DNA of 64,000 nucleotides from Garcia nutans (GCA_947685225.1 CANTUV010000024.1:13286001-13350000), one strand, 5' to 3'; positions 34,931-47,626 are shown, numbered from the stretch's first letter. Program-made: numbers and translations. The notes: generated by a model not told the origin, from the sequence alone.

Positions 34931-35797
34931 ACCAGGCCACTAAAATAATGAGACTTCAAATTCTGGTACATCTTATTGCTTCTGGGATGTACAGTATATG
35001 TAGTATTATGAGCTTTACTAAGTATACATTTCTTTAGTTCCTTCACATTAGGTACAGACAATTGACCTCTATAATATAATCCATCATCTTCTAATACAAC
35101 ATAATCTAGCTTTTCACCCTTATGCACTTGTTTGAAAATTTCTAACAACTTTTGATCTTGTTTCTGAGCTTCTATCACTTTTTGCTTTATGGTTGGTTCA
35201 ACCCTCAATTCTGCTAACATAACACATTATATCATTTAGTTTATTTAATTTATATACATATAGTATTATAATATTCTATAAACAACATACATGCTAAAGT
35301 CTTTCGACTTAAAGCATTGGCTACCACATTAGCTTTTCCAGGATGATAATCGATGATACAATCATAATCTTTGATCAATTCCATCCACCTCCTCTGCCTT
35401 AAGTTTAGTTCTTTTTATGTTGCAAGTATTTCAAACTTTTGTGGTCAGTGAAAATATATCACCTTTCACCGTACAAGTAATGTCGCCAGATCTTAAGAGC
35501 AAATACAATAGCAGCTAACTCCAAATCATGTGAAGGGTAATTTAATTCATGAGATTTTAATTGCCTAGAAGCATAAGCAATTACCTTATTGTCTTGCATC
35601 AATACACAACCGAGTCCTTGATGAGAAGCATCACTATAAATAACATAGTCTTTACCTGGGGTTGGTTGTATCAATATAGGCGCTTCAGTCAAATTAGCCT
35701 TCAATTGTTCAAAACTAGCTTGACACTGGGCATTCCACTCAAATTTAGTTTCTTTTCTAAGAAGCTTAGTTAAAGGAAGTTCTATCTTTGAAAACCC
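34931..35797 (-). pseudogene. RNase H and integrase zinc domain (Gypsy element 2)
   Basis: 35459-35704 carries the RNase H start YSDASHQGLGCVLMQ and HDLELAAIVFALKIWRHYL. Between 35220 and 35459 the frame breaks, and an AT-rich insertion of about 60 bp (35222-35285) is absent from the relatives. 34927-35220 has the linker and part of the zinc domain. A stop separates RNase H from RT at about 35798 (KVFSKIEL side). Confidence 0.82.
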
Positions 35798-36742
35798 TTA
35801 CACAAATCTTCTATAGTATCCAGCCAACCCAAGAAAACTCCGGACTTCTATTATATTCTTTGGTGGCTGCCAATTCAAGATAGTCTCAATCTTACTTGGA
35901 TCCACACGAATACCATTAGTTGAAACTATATAACCTAGAAATGTCACTTTCGTCAACCAAAAATCACACTTCGATAGTTTAGCGTACAATTGATTCTCCC
36001 TTAGTATCTGCAGTACAATTCTCAAATGCTTATCATGCTCCTCTCTATTTTTGGAATAAACCAATATGTCATCAATGAAAACAACCAAAAACTAATCTAA
36101 ATAGGGTCTAAAGACTCGATTCATCAAGTTCATAAAAGTTGCTGGAGCATTAGTTAAACCAAAGGGCATTACCAAAAATTCATAATGCCCATATCGAGTT
36201 CTGAAAGTTGTCTTTGGAATAACCACTTCTTTAACTTTCATCTGATAATAACCCAATTTAAGATCAATTTTAGAGAAAACACCCGCTCCCCTCAACTAAT
36301 TAAATAAGTCATCAATCTTAGATAACGGGTACTTATTCTTAATAGTCACTTTATTCAACTGTCGATATTCTATACACAATCTTAAGGTACCATCCTTCTT
36401 CTTCACAAATAAAACTGGTGCACCCCAGGGGGATACACTAGGTCTAATAAAGCCCTTATCAAGTAATTCCTGAAGTTGCACTTTTAATTCTTTTAATTTC
36501 GGAGGTGCCATTCTATAAGGTGGAATAGAAATTAGTGTCATACCCAGAACTACATCAATAACAAATTCTACCTCTCTCTTCGGTGGTATTCCAGGTAATA
36601 TCTCCGAAAAAACATCCAGAAACTTACTCACGGTAGGTATGTCTCCCAAAGCCTTGATTGAATGTTGTGTATCATTAATATAAGCAAGGTAAGACTCACA
36701 CCTCTTCCTAATCAACCTTTTAGCTTTAGCTGTAGAAATCAA
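35798..36742 (-). pseudogene. Reverse transcriptase (Gypsy element 2)
   Basis: Three adjoining open segments: 36296-36742 (RLCIEYRQLNKVTIKNKYPL), 36092-36295 (FSKIDLKLGYYQMKV, FGLTNAPATFMNLMN) and 35798-36088 (VVFIDDILVYS, GLAGYYRRFV). They are separated by TAG codons replacing Gln (FN*LRG and LD*FLV). The catalytic Asp pair is intact. The N-terminal part of 36296-36742 includes the protease-RT linker PGIPPKREVEFVIDVVLG. Confidence 0.9.
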
Positions 36743-36824
36743 ACTAGAAGGGTAAAATTGTTTTTCTCCTCAAGCTATAATTTCACTAAAACCCAAAATT
36801 TTAAAAGACACAACTTTAACTTTA

Positions 36825-37166
36825 TTACATCATAACTGCTTGATGCCGGGATATCCAATCCATTCCCAAGATTACATCAAAGTCATGGAATGAAAGTTCA
36901 ATCAAATTAGTAGGAAGTTCCACCTCACGGGCTGTAAGTGGACAATTTTGATATACTCTGTTTACCTTCACACTATGGCCTAAGGGATTAGTAACTTCTA
37001 TCTCATAATCAAGTTTATCAACACACATTTTCTTCCCTGAAGCTATAGATGTACATATATAAGAATGTGTAGAACTAGGATCTAATAATACATACACATT
37101 AAGACCAAGTAAAGGAAATTTACCAACTACAACATCAGTAGCATCCTGGACCTGCACAGCTTTCAT
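36825..37166 (-). pseudogene. Aspartic protease (Gypsy element 2)
   Basis: Open segment with NVYVLLDPSSTHSYI, the region of the active site. Chromoviral relatives here have ALIDPGxTHS; the Gly of D-S/P-G is Ser. Then comes LSFHDFDVILGMDWISRH, the C-terminal protease block. It is followed by a frame break before the RT segment. Confidence 0.85.
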
Positions 37167-38349
37167 GGCATAAGCCCAAGCTGGAGCACTGCCTCGAGTC
37201 TAAGGTCTATCCACTGTTTTAGATTCTTTCTGCTGACTAACACTGGGTCGACCACCTCTACCTATCCTACAGCCTGACTGAGACCTCTGTACAAAACTAT
37301 TTCCTTTAACAACTTCTAATTCTTTTATCGTTGGGCAATCTCTAATTTTATGCTCCAAAGAATCACATTTCAAACAAGCCCCTTTTTTATACCAACAATC
37401 TTCATATGCATGACCCTTACCATAATATTGACAAGGTGTAGTAATAACCTTGAAGATGAGCCTATAGCCACACCAAACTTATCTCCTCTAGATCTTTGAA
37501 AACTAGCTCCACTTCCTCTACCAGATCCCTGAGTTTGGGCTTGAATATTTCTCTGTCTTTTCTGGCCACCTTGTTGCTGTTCACTAGAAAATCCCTTCTT
37601 TGTTTATTGTCTTCTTCCTTGCTCTTTTTTAATCTCATTTTCTATAGAAACTGCAACATTAACAAGAGCAAAAAATTCTTTAATCCTCATCGCTACTAAA
37701 TACACTCTGATCTAGTTGTTCAAGCCTTGTTCAAACCGCTTACACTTCTCTTCCTCAGATGCAACTAACTCTAAAAAATATTTACTGAGGCGAACAAACT
37801 GCCTCTCATATTCAAACAAAGATAACTGCCTTGCTTAATATATAAAAACTCCCGATGCTTCTCCTCTAAATAAATCTCACTAATATATTTCTTTTTAAAT
37901 TCTTCTTGAAAAAATACCCAAGTGAGTCTATCTGCGGGTACACTTTTCTACTTTGTATCCCACCAGGCATAAGCTTGTTTCTGCAACAAGGAAACTGCAC
38001 ACTCCAATCTTTCCTCATTAGTGCAATGCAGAATATCAAAAACCCTCACAATCCTCTCCATCTAATACTCCGCTACTGAAGACTCATTAGTATCACGAGT
38101 TTTAAAATCTTCTGTTTCCAATTTCCTAATTCTCTCCAATGGAGATCTCTGGGACACTGGCGGTGGAGATTGTGTAGGAGGAGCAACTCCTACAATTTGC
38201 TTGAGAACTTTACCCATATTTCTCATAAATTGGGGATCTAAGGGCACTTGTTCCACAGAAGGTTCCGATGGCTGTTGATACCCCATACTAGCTTGACTAT
38301 ATAAGGATGCAGCTTGTTCTTCGGCACCTTGATAGGATTCAGAGGCCAT
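37167..38349 (-). pseudogene. Gag with intact zinc knuckle (Gypsy element 2)
   Basis: Starts MASESYQGAEEQA at 38349. The first open part ends at a TAG (VAEY*MERI) at 38062. The capsid continues with LLQKQAYAWWDTK at about 37980, with further stops. A CCHC knuckle, CLKCDSLEHKIRDC (37335-37376), is intact, preceded by an imperfect C-x-x-Y-G knuckle. Gag packages element RNA in the cytoplasm; this copy is not translatable as a whole. Confidence 0.85.
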
Positions 38350-38470
38350 CTTATACCTTTAAACATTAAAAATCGACTGCATCAAATATTTATTCAATTA
38401 TATAGTTCACATGGCAATGACAGTTGTACTTCTCTTTTCTTTTAACCCACAAACTTAGGACCGCCTAAAA

Positions 38471-38484
38471 CTGCTCTGATACCA
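38471..38484 (-). promoter_or_regulatory. Primer-binding site of Gypsy element 2
   Basis: Minus strand TGGTATCAGAGCAG, five bases inside the LTR edge at 38490, complementary to initiator tRNA-Met over its first 12 bases. Confidence 0.88.
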
Positions 38485-39060
38485 CTAAATGTAACACCCC
38501 CTACATAGACTATACACCTAACTACATAGGAGATGTCACCTAACATTTACACAATCTGCATACGTAATATAAAAATTAAACCAAAATACTTTCGCGTATT
38601 AGTGCAGTTGTTAAACTTTCAAAGAACTATTATTATCTAGCCTATATTACAAACATATATTTGTTAATTTATAAAGAACTCTTATCATTATCTTACAATA
38701 TTATAATTCTCAAACTACTCTCAATATTATACAACTATCATACAAAAGTATAAAGTATTGCCATGTGAACTATACAAAATACAATATTTATAATATTACT
38801 CATTGAACCTTTGTGATGCAGTTGACCAGGGACGTATATCTCACTCTATAGTATCAACTCTTCTTGTTTTATATGCACGTTAGAAAATAATTATAATATG
38901 CTAAGCAAAGCTTAGTGGTGCTTATGTATTCACAATATGCAAGAAAATTAAATAAAAGAGAACCACATATAAAATGATTTAGAAATAATGGAAATTACCA
39001 CTTTAGAACGTTAAATAAAGAAATTAATAAATTTATTTTAACAATAACCAAATAGTACAA

Positions 39061-40905
39061 TGTAATATCCCAAAATGTGCCCTAGAAGTTTTGGAATATT
39101 TATTATTATAATTGGATTTAATGTATATGTTTCTTTGGAAAGAGAAAAGAATTATAGAGAGAGTGTATATGTTGAGTATATGAAAATATATACAACATAT
39201 ACCCAAGTCAAAGTCAAAGAAAGTTAATGGAAGGAGATATTTATGTTATGATTTATGGAATTAATTAATAAGGAAATTATGAATGGATGAGATTAATTTG
39301 GATTATTTTAATATTAAAATGACTTGGTGGAGGTTTAAAGAAATAAGTGTTTGACTTGTTGTCTTCATTTCTTCTCCATTTCCTTTTCTTTTCCTTTGTT
39401 GGCCGGGCATCATCAAGACAAGAGAGCAAGAGAGAGTTTTGTGTTCCAAGCTCAAAGATGAAAGGTGATTTAAGTATCCAAGTTGGAAATTAAAGAAGTT
39501 TCATCATTGTTGGTTGTGAAGAAGTTGAATTGTCCTAATTCAAGTGGTGGAGAATTCTCGGAGAAGGGAAGTGTATAGATTTGTGTGAGTGGTGCTTAAG
39601 GTAAGTACAAACTACATGATTGCATGCATTTACTTGATGTTGATACTTAACATATTTGATTGTACATATGTTAAGTAACTGATTACATTGTTAATTTATG
39701 TGACAAATGTTATGAATTGTATAATGAAATATGAAATATGAAATGTGAAAGATATGATGATATAATAAATTATTTTAATGTGAATTGAGATATAATGAGT
39801 TGTGAAGCCAATGTGATTGGTTATGATGATTCAAATGAAATAAATGGGGCATGTTTGCCTAGATGATGATATTCAATGCAATTAATTATGTATACTCTAT
39901 TGATAAGACATGAAGCCATGGATGTTGGCTATAATGATAATGAAGCAAATGAGATGATGGAGGCATAATTGCCTAAATGATGATGAGGAAATGAGAATGA
40001 AATTTATAAATGAATTGTGTGTCTAATGTGTTATTCAATTTTCAGAGTTCTGGGTTTGGCGGCATGCCTATGAATCACTGGATAGGTGAACAGACCGGGT
40101 CGTAAGCCGATTCCAGTTGAAAAATGTGAAATATGTGAAATGTGATGTTTTTAGGGTGAAAAGACTGGGTCGTAAGCCTCAAAAACAGTAACAGTCTTGC
40201 CGGGTTGAGGATCTTCTCTAGTTTAGCCGGGTTGAGGTCCAAGAGACTGGGTCTGTTACACTATCCATGGATAGAGATATATATATGTATCGCCTTCGGG
40301 CTTGATGATTGTGATTATAAACCAAAGCAGTAACTCTGAACTTTGAATAACATATTAGTGTCTTGTGGGCCCATGCTTGTCTTTGTTTTCAATGTGATTT
40401 ATGAATGATGAAATAAATAAATAATGAGATTCTTGAGAATTGTTTATATGTTTGAAGGTATGACATTTGCATTTCATTATAGTATAATATTATTATAGTT
40501 TGTACCACTAAGCCTATGGCTTAGCGCGGTTGTGGTTCATTGAGCAGGTGACAGAGTAGAACCAGAGAGTTCAGCTAGACCGAGTCAAGTCTAGATTCTG
40601 AAGAGTTGATAGAGGACTTAAAGATCAAAGACTAACTGCCAAACATGTATAAATTTTATGTTTTGTAAAACTTGAGTTTTGATGTATATGTATTTGTAAA
40701 TATTGTTACATTTTCCGCTATGTATTGAATAAATGTTTTATTTACTGTGTTTCAAAAGATAACTTAAATGTTTTGAGTTTGCTTCTCTTATTGTAAAAGA
40801 AGTGAGTTGTTTGTTTAGTAAACTGTGGCATTCCTATATTCAGTATACGTATATTACGATCGTAATAGCATGTTGTGCACGTATACGGGGTATAGGGGTG
40901 TTACA
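39061..40905 (+). repeat. 5' LTR of Gypsy element 3
   Basis: TGTAATATCCC to GGGGTGTTACA, 1845 bp. It carries short repeats of GACTGGGTCGTAAGCC type (40090-40260) but no 63-bp array. The 3' LTR copy is 45773-47626. Confidence 0.95.
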
Positions 40906-40912
40906 ATTGTTT

Positions 40913-40925
40913 TGGTATTAGAGCC
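40913..40925 (+). promoter_or_regulatory. Primer-binding site of Gypsy element 3
   Basis: TGGTATTAGAGCC, seven bases after the LTR; one mismatch (C to T) to the usual TGGTATCAGAGCC. Confidence 0.88.
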
Positions 40926-41075
40926 TAGGTTTGAGATTCTCAACCTAGGTCAATTGTAAGAAAAAGAATATTTTGATTTTAAAAGTTGGTTTTCAATTAA
41001 GATACATATTTTGGTAATGGCAGTCTTTGATCTTTAATGAGGTATATTCTGCTGTGTTCACAGATATAGGTAGTG

Positions 41076-42236
41076 ATGGCGTCGCATTCACGTCAGTCTG
41101 TAAAAGATAGTGCTGAGAGCGTAGCTCCTGAAGAGAGTAGAGATGGAGCTAGAGTGGAGAGAGTTAGTGAGGCCCCTGCTTTTGTGCCAGGGAGATCAGC
41201 TGCAAATGAGGCTCCGCCGGGTTGGTTAAGACATATGGTAGAACTATTTAGACAAGCTCCAGTGCAGCAGCCACCACCACCACAGCCTCAGCCTCAAGTG
41301 CCAGTGAGACATTATGATAAGTTGAGAAAGTATGGGGCTGAGGATTTCTTAGGCACTACAGATCCTGCATTGGCTGAGCAGTGGTTGGATAAAGTGCAGA
41401 GGATATTTATTCAGTTGCAAGCGACTTCTGATGAGAAATTTGATTATGCTAGATCTCTCCTTCAGAAAGATGCCTATGACTGGTGGAAGACGGTTCCTCA
41501 TTCCATGGATGATCCACCTACATTATCTTATGGGGATTTTCTGAGGGAGTTTGAGCTGAAATACACTCCAAGGGAGTATAAAGATATAACGAAGATGGAA
41601 TTCTTGAATTTGAAGCAAGACAACCGTACGGTAACAGAGTATGAGATTGAGTACATCCGGTTGAGTCGTTATGCAGGGGGAATTATCTCTGATGAAATAG
41701 ACCGGTGTAGAAGATTTGAGGAGGGATTGAGGCCCTCTATTATGTGCATTGTTGCTGGTTCTCGGTACCAGGATTTCTCTCAGCTAGTTGCAGCGGCTAG
41801 AAGTGTTGAGAGAGCACAGGGCATTGCAGCAGCTGCTACTAAGGAGGAGACCAGAGTGAGAAGATCCCAGTTTGAGGCAGGATCTTCATCTATGAAGAGG
41901 GGTCGAGGAAGTTTTATTCTGAGGATCAGTAGGAGTCAGAGACATTCGGGTAGGTCAGTTCAGTATCAGAGGCAGAGGCCGAGACCTACAGCTTCTGTAG
42001 CTAGTGCTCCAGCTCCAGTGGTTCAGAGGTCTACTCTACCTGCATGTGATCTTTGTGGTAGGAACCATGGGGGTGTTTGTTGGAAGGTTGGTAGATCAGC
42101 TGGGTGTTTTAGATGTGGGTCACCATCTCATTTCATTAGAGAGTTCCCTGAAATGCAGGATGATAGACAGACTGATACTGCAGCTTCTCGACCTAGTGTT
42201 AGCAGAGGTGGTCGAGGGGGGCAGAGGTTTCAGTAG
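41076..42236 (+). pseudogene. Gag of Gypsy element 3 (capsid and zinc knuckle), frameshifted at the end
   Basis: The ATG at 41076 starts MASHSRQSVKD; the preceding GTG at 41073 is not the start. Domains: N-terminal Pro/Gln-rich linker (residues ~70-85), capsid with DAYDWWKTVPHSMDDPPTL (~140), EYEIEYIRLSRYAGG (~190), then an Arg/Ser-rich tail and a double CCHC-like region CDLCGRNHGGVCWKVG and CFRCGSPSHFIREF. The last Cys of the second knuckle is Phe. The frame ends at TAG 42234-42236 after a run of G (GAGGGGGGCAG). The polyprotein continues one frame over, so a one-base slip in the G run probably broke gag-pol. Confidence 0.9.
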
Positions 42237-42816
42237 GGGTGGTAGACCTGAGTTTAGTCAGAAAGGAGGATCTTCATCCAGGGGCAGTAGGCCAGATGAG
42301 GCTAGGTCTTCTCAAAGAGTATATGTGATGCAGAGACAGCCGGATGCTTCAGCAGTTATAGCGGGTACATTTTCTTTATTTGGCATTTCAGTTTTGGCTT
42401 TGATTGATCCAGGATATACACATTCATACATAAGTGCATCCATATTGCCTGTGTCTGAATTGCTTTCAGAGTCCTTAGGATTTGATGTCTTGGTGACAAA
42501 TCCTTTAGGACATAGTGTTGTGGTGAGTAAGGTACATCGTGACAGTGCAGTGGTAGCGCAAGGTAAAGAGTTTTGTGGTGATTTAATTGAAATGCCTTTT
42601 AAAGAATATGATTTGATCTTAGGCATGGATTGGTTGTCTAAGCATGGGGCTATGGTAGATTGTCAAAAGAAATGTGTCACTTTGAGAACCAGTGATGGTA
42701 GGAGTGTGATGGTATCTAGTGAGCAGAGACAACTTGCATCCTTGTTGGTTTCAGCTGTTACAGCTAGGAAGTTGATTAGAAAAGGGATCTTGCTCATGTG
42801 GTGGATACCAGAGTAG
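42237..42816 (+). pseudogene. Aspartic protease of Gypsy element 3
   Basis: In the shifted frame it reads SRGSRPDEARSSQRVYVMQ, then ISVLALIDPGYTHSYISAS with the protease active-site region, and PFKEYDLILGMDWLSKHGA. It ends at a TAG after KLIRKGILL. Compared with element 1 (LIRKGCDAYLAHVVDT) about 11 bp are missing, and the resulting frameshift moves the rest to the 42798 frame. Confidence 0.88.
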
Positions 42817-43772
42817 TGGGTTCTCAGCTGGATAGTATACCTACAGTTGCGGAGTTTTCAGATGTTTTTCCAGAAGAGTTGCCAGGGTTACCCCCTGAGA
42901 GAGAGGTTGAGTTTGGTATCGATTTGTTGCCTGATACCACTCCTATCTCTATCACTCCTTATAGAATGGCACCTGCTGAATTGAGAGAGTTGAAGGTGCA
43001 ATTGCAGGAGTTGTTGGATAAAGGGTTTATTCGCCCTAGTGTTTCCCCGTGGGGAGCTCCTGTTTTGTTTGTGAAGAAGAAGGATGCTACTTTGAGATTA
43101 TGCATCGATTATAGGCAACTGAACAAAGTGACTATTAAGAATAAGTATCCTTTGCCTAGAATTGATGATCTCTTCGATCAGTTGAAGGGAGCAGCAGTGT
43201 TTTCCAAAATTGATTTGAGATCAGGGTACCATCAGTTGAGGGTTAGAGCTGAAGACGTTCCTAAGACAGCTTTCCGCACAAGGTATGGGCATTATGAGTT
43301 TTTAGTAATGCCTTTTGGATTGACAAATGCACCTGCAACTTTTATGGGTTTGATGAATCGGGTGTTTAGGCCCTATCTAGATCAGTTTGTGGTGGTCTTC
43401 ATCGATGATATTTTGGTGTATTCGCATAATGAAGAGGAGCATGACAAGCATTTGCGAATTGTATTACAGATCTTGAGAGAGAAGCAGTTGTATGCTAAGC
43501 TGTCAAAATGTGAGTTTTGGCTTGACCAAGTAACTTTTCTCAGTCATATAGTTTCAGCAGATGGTATAAGAGTCGATTCAAGTAAAGTTGAAGCTATTTT
43601 GAATTGGAGTCCACCAAAGTCTGTAACTGAAATTAGAAGTTTTTTGGGCTTGGCAGGCTATTATCGAAGGTTTGTAAAAGGTTTTTCTTTGATAGCTACT
43701 CCACTCACCAGATTGCTTCGGAAGGGAGTTAGATTTGTGTGGACGGACCAGTGTCAAGCTAGTTTTGAATAG
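42817..43772 (+). pseudogene. Reverse transcriptase of Gypsy element 3
   Basis: The open frame (42798-43772) holds FPEELPGLPPEREVEF, LCIDYRQLNKVTIKNKYPLP, FSKIDLRSGYHQLRV, FGLTNAPATFMGLMN, the intact catalytic FIDDILVYS and GLAGYYRRFVKGF. It ends in a TAG at 43770-43772 (SFE*LKEML) between RT and RNase H. All RT catalytic residues are present, so this domain is the best preserved of the window's Gypsy RTs. Confidence 0.93.
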
Positions 43773-44886
43773 TTGAAAGAAATGTTGACTCAAGCACCTG
43801 TTCTTACTTTACCTGTGGAAGATAAACCATATGTGATTTACAGTGATGCTTCACATAATGGTTTGGGTTGTGTTTTAATGCAAGAAGGTAAAGTTATAGC
43901 TTATGCTTCTCGACAGTTGAAGCCGCATGAGCTTAACTATTCGACGCATGATTTGGAATTGGCAGCCATAGTTTTTGCTTTGAAGATTTGGCGACACTAT
44001 TTGTATGGTGAGAAATGTTTTATTTATACAGATCATAAGAGTTTGAAATATTTGGGGGGTGCAAAGAGAGCTTAATCTTCGGCAGAGACGATGGTTAGAG
44101 CTGATCAAAGACTATGATTGTTTGATTGATTATCATCCTGGTAAGGTGAATGTGGTTGCTGATGCCTTGAGTCGGAAGTCTTTGGCAGGTTTGGCTGTTT
44201 ATTCGCTCTTGTTGCTTGTTGAGTTGAGAGCGTTGCATGCTAGTTTTAAAGTATGTGATGATGGTGCATTATTGGCTCAATTGCAGTTGAGACCAGTATT
44301 GTTGGATCAGATTAAGGAGGCTCAATTGGCAGATGAGAAAATTTGGAAGATTGTGTCAGATTGCCATAATGGGGAGAGCCGAGATTTCTATATGAAAAGT
44401 AATGGTAGCCTTTGGTTCAAGAATAGATTGTGTGTTCCTGATGATGCCAATTTGAAAAAGATTATTTTAGAGGAAGCACACCAATCAGTTTTTGCTATAC
44501 ATCTGGAAAGTACAAAGATGTATCATGATTTGAAGCAGCATTACTGGTGGTCAGGCATGAAGAGAGACATAGCGGAGTTAGTATCCAAATGTCTCACTTG
44601 TCAGAGGGTGAAAGCTGAGCATCAAGTTCCAACAGGGTTGCTTCAACCTTTATCAGTGCCTGAATGGAAATGGGAGAGAGTGACAATGGATTTTATGTCT
44701 GGTTTGCCATTGACACAGAGGAAACATGATGCTATTTGGGTGATTGTTGATAAATTGACAAAGACAGCTCATTTTCTTCCAGTTCGGATGGACTACTCTT
44801 TGGAGAAGTTAGCTGAGCTGTATATCAGTGAGATAGTGAAGTTGCATGGAGTCCCAATTTCTTTAGTGTCTAATCGAGATCCCTGA
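43773..44886 (+). pseudogene. RNase H, integrase zinc domain and start of the integrase core (Gypsy element 3)
   Basis: 43773-44075 contains YSDASHNGLGCVLMQ, HDLELAAIVFALKIW and TDHKSLKYLGG. An extra base in a G run (TTGGGGGGTGC, ~44055) shifts the frame into 44059-44886. That part has HPGKVNVVADALSRKS, the zinc domain HQSVFAIHLESTKMYHDL...CLTCQRVKAEHQ and TMDFMSGLPLTQRKH with the first catalytic Asp. The second catalytic position reads SLVSNRDP, Asn instead of Asp. The segment ends at TGA 44884-44886, apparently an Arg codon CGA changed to TGA. Confidence 0.9.
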
Positions 44887-45727
44887 TTTACTTCGAGGTT
44901 TTGGAAGAGTTTACATGGTGCTTTGGGTTCTCGATTGCACTTTAGCACTGCTTTTCATCCGCAGACAGATGGTCAGTCAGAGAGAGTGATACAGATTAGA
45001 AGATATGTTGAGAAGCTGTGTTATTGATTTTTTTGGAAGTTGGGACGGATTTTTTCCACTTGTGGAATTTGCCTACAACAATAGTCATCAAACCAGTATT
45101 GGAATGGCACCATTTGAGGCATTGTATGGTAGAAGATGTAGAACACCTTTATGTTGGAATGAAATTGGAGAGGGCAAGTTGGTTGGTCCTGATTTGATTA
45201 AAGAAACAGAAGAGAAAGTAAAAATAATTCGGGATCGGTTAAAAGCAGCTTCAGATCGGCAGAAATCTTATTCAGATTTGAAGAAGAGAGACATAGAGTT
45301 TGATGTTGGAAATAAAGTATTTTTGAAAGTGTCTCCTTGGAAAAAGATTTTGAGATTTGGTCGAAGAGGGAAGCTGAGTCCTCGTTTTATTGGACCTTAT
45401 GAAGTATTGGAAAGAGTGGGACCAGTTGCTTATCGTCTCGCTTTACCGCCTGAATTGGATAGAATCCATAATGTTTTCCATGTTTCTATGTTGAGGAGGT
45501 ATATATCATATCAATCTCATGTCTTGCCAGTAGAATCTATTGAGGTGAGTACGGATCTGACTTTTGAAGAAGAACCAGTTGCTATTTTAGCATATGGTAT
45601 GAAAGAGTTGAGACATAAGGAAGTGCCAATTGTGAAGGTTCTTTGGAAGAATCACGGTAGAAAAGAATCAACTTGGGAGAATGAGCAAGTAATGCGAGAT
45701 CAATATCCTCAACTGTTTCAGACTTGA
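44887..45727 (+). pseudogene. Integrase C-terminal part with chromodomain-like tail (Gypsy element 3)
   Basis: FTSRFWKSLHGALGSRL and HPQTDGQSERVIQ (catalytic Glu) follow the TGA. A frameshift at about 44995 (ACAGATTAGAAG) leads to 45005-45727 with VEFAYNNSHQTSIGMAP, FEALYGRRCRTPL, VGNKVFLKVSPWKKI, GPYEVLERVGPVAYRL and the chromodomain-like VKVLWKNHGRKESTWENE. It ends DQYPQLFQT with TGA at 45725-45727. Confidence 0.92.
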
Positions 45728-45756
45728 TATCAGGTAATTTCGAGGACGAAATTTCT

Positions 45757-45772
45757 TTTAGAGGGGAAGAAT
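45757..45772 (+). promoter_or_regulatory. Polypurine tract of Gypsy element 3
   Basis: AGAGGGGAAGAAT lies immediately before the 3' LTR start TGTAATATCCC at 45773. Confidence 0.85.
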
Positions 45773-47626
45773 TGTAATATCCCAAAATGTGCCCTAGAAG
45801 TTTTGGAATGTTTATTGCTATAATTGGATTTAATGTATATGTTTCTTTAGAAATAGAAAAGAATTATAGAGAGAGTGTATATGTTGTGTATATGAAAATA
45901 TATACAACATATACCCAAGTCAAAGTCAAAGAAAGTTAATGGAAGGAGATATTTATGTTATGATTTATGGAATTAATTAATAAGGAAATTATGAATGGAT
46001 GAGATTAATTTGGATTATTTTAATATTAAAATGACTTGGTGGAGGTTTAAAGAGATAAGTGTTTGACTTGTTGTCTTCATTTCTTCTCCATTTCCTTTTC
46101 TTTTCCTTTGTTGGCCGGGCATCATCAAGACAAGAGAGCAAGAGAGAGTTTTGTGTTCCAAGCTCAAAGTTGAAAGGTGATTTAAGTAACCAAGTTGGAA
46201 ATTAAAGAAGTTTCATCATTGTTGGTTGTGAAGAAGTTGAATTGTCCTAATTCAAGTGGTGGAGAATTCTCGGAGAAGGGAAGTGTATAGATTTGTGTGA
46301 GTGGTGCTTAAGGTAAGTACAAACTACATGATTGCATGCATTTACTTGATGTTGATACTTAACATATTTGATTGTACATATGTTAAGTAACTGATTACAT
46401 TGTTAATTTATGTGACAAATGTTATGAATTGTATAATGAAATATGAAATATGAAATATGAAATGTGAAAGATATGATGATATAATAAATTATTTTAATGT
46501 GAATTGAGATATAATGAGTTGTGAAGCCAATGTGATTGGTTATGATGATTCAAATGAAATAAATAGGGCATGTTTGCCTAGATGATGATATTCAATGCAA
46601 TTAATTATGTATACTCTATTGATGAGACATGAAGCCATGGATGTTGGCTATAATGATAATGAAGTAAATGAGATGATTGAGGCATAATTGCCTAAATGAT
46701 GATGAGGAAATGAGAATGAAATTTATAAATGAATTGTGTGTCTAATGTGTTATTCAATTTTCAGAGTTCTGGGTTTGGCGGCATGCCTATGAATCACTGG
46801 ATAGGTGAAAAGACCGGGTCGTAAGCCGATTCCAGTTGAAAAATGTGAAATATGTGAAATGTGATGTTTTTGGGGTGAAAAGACTGGGTCGTAAGCCTCA
46901 AAAATAGTAACAGTCATGCCGGGTTGAGGATCTCCTCGAGTTTAGCCGGGTTGAGGTCCAAGAGACTGGGTCTGTTACACTATCCATGGATAGAGATATA
47001 TATATATGTATCGCCTTCGGGCTTGATGATTGTGATTATAGACCAAAGTAGTAACTCTGAACTTTGAATAACATATTAGTGTCTTGTGGGCCCATGCTTG
47101 TCTTTGTTTTCAATGTGATTTATGAATGATGAAATAAATAAGTAATGAGATTCTTGAGAATTGTTTATATGTTTGAAGGTATGACATTTGCATTTCATTA
47201 TAGTATAATATTATTATAGTTTGTACCACTAAGCCTATGGCTTAGCGCGGTTGTGGTTCATCGCGCAGGTGACAGAGTAGAACCAGAGAGTTCAGCTAGA
47301 CCGAGTCGAGTCTAGATTCTGAAGAGTTGATAGAGGACTTAAAGATCAAAGACTAACTGCCAAACATGTATAAATTTTATGTTTTGTAAAACTTGAGTTT
47401 TGATGTTTATGTATTTGTAAATATTGTTACATTTTCTGCTGTGTATTGAATAAATGTTTTATTTACTGTGTTTCAAAAGATAACTTAAATGTTTTGAGTT
47501 TGCTTCTCTTATTGTAAAAGAAGTGAGTCGTTTGTTTAGTAAACCGTGGCATTCCTATATTCAGTATACATATATTACGATCGTAATAGCATGCTGTGTA
47601 TATATACGGGGTATAGGGGTGTTACA
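45773..47626 (+). repeat. 3' LTR of Gypsy element 3
   Basis: 1854 bp, TGTAATATCCC to GGGGTGTTACA. It differs from the 5' LTR by scattered substitutions, one extra GAAATAT unit near 46445 and two extra bases in a TA run. Confidence 0.95.

Larger units (their letters stand above)
39061..47626 (+). mobile_element. Ty3/Gypsy retrotransposon 3 (Tekay/Del-like chromovirus), complete but defective
   Basis: 8566 bp with LTRs 39061-40905 and 45773-47626, PBS, gag, pol and PPT in order on the plus strand. The flanking duplication is TACAA (39056-39060) / CACAA (47627-47631), one mismatch; the uninterrupted LTR of element 2 has CACAA. LTRs differ by roughly 35 substitutions and one 7-bp repeat unit by eye (about 2%), so it is the youngest layer of the nest. 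Pol is broken at several points. Closely related to element 1. Confidence 0.95.

Noticed and set aside
41073..41075. GTG as start of the element 3 gag
   Set aside because: An ATG follows at once at 41076 and matches the expected MASHSRQS start; a plant nuclear gene would use it.
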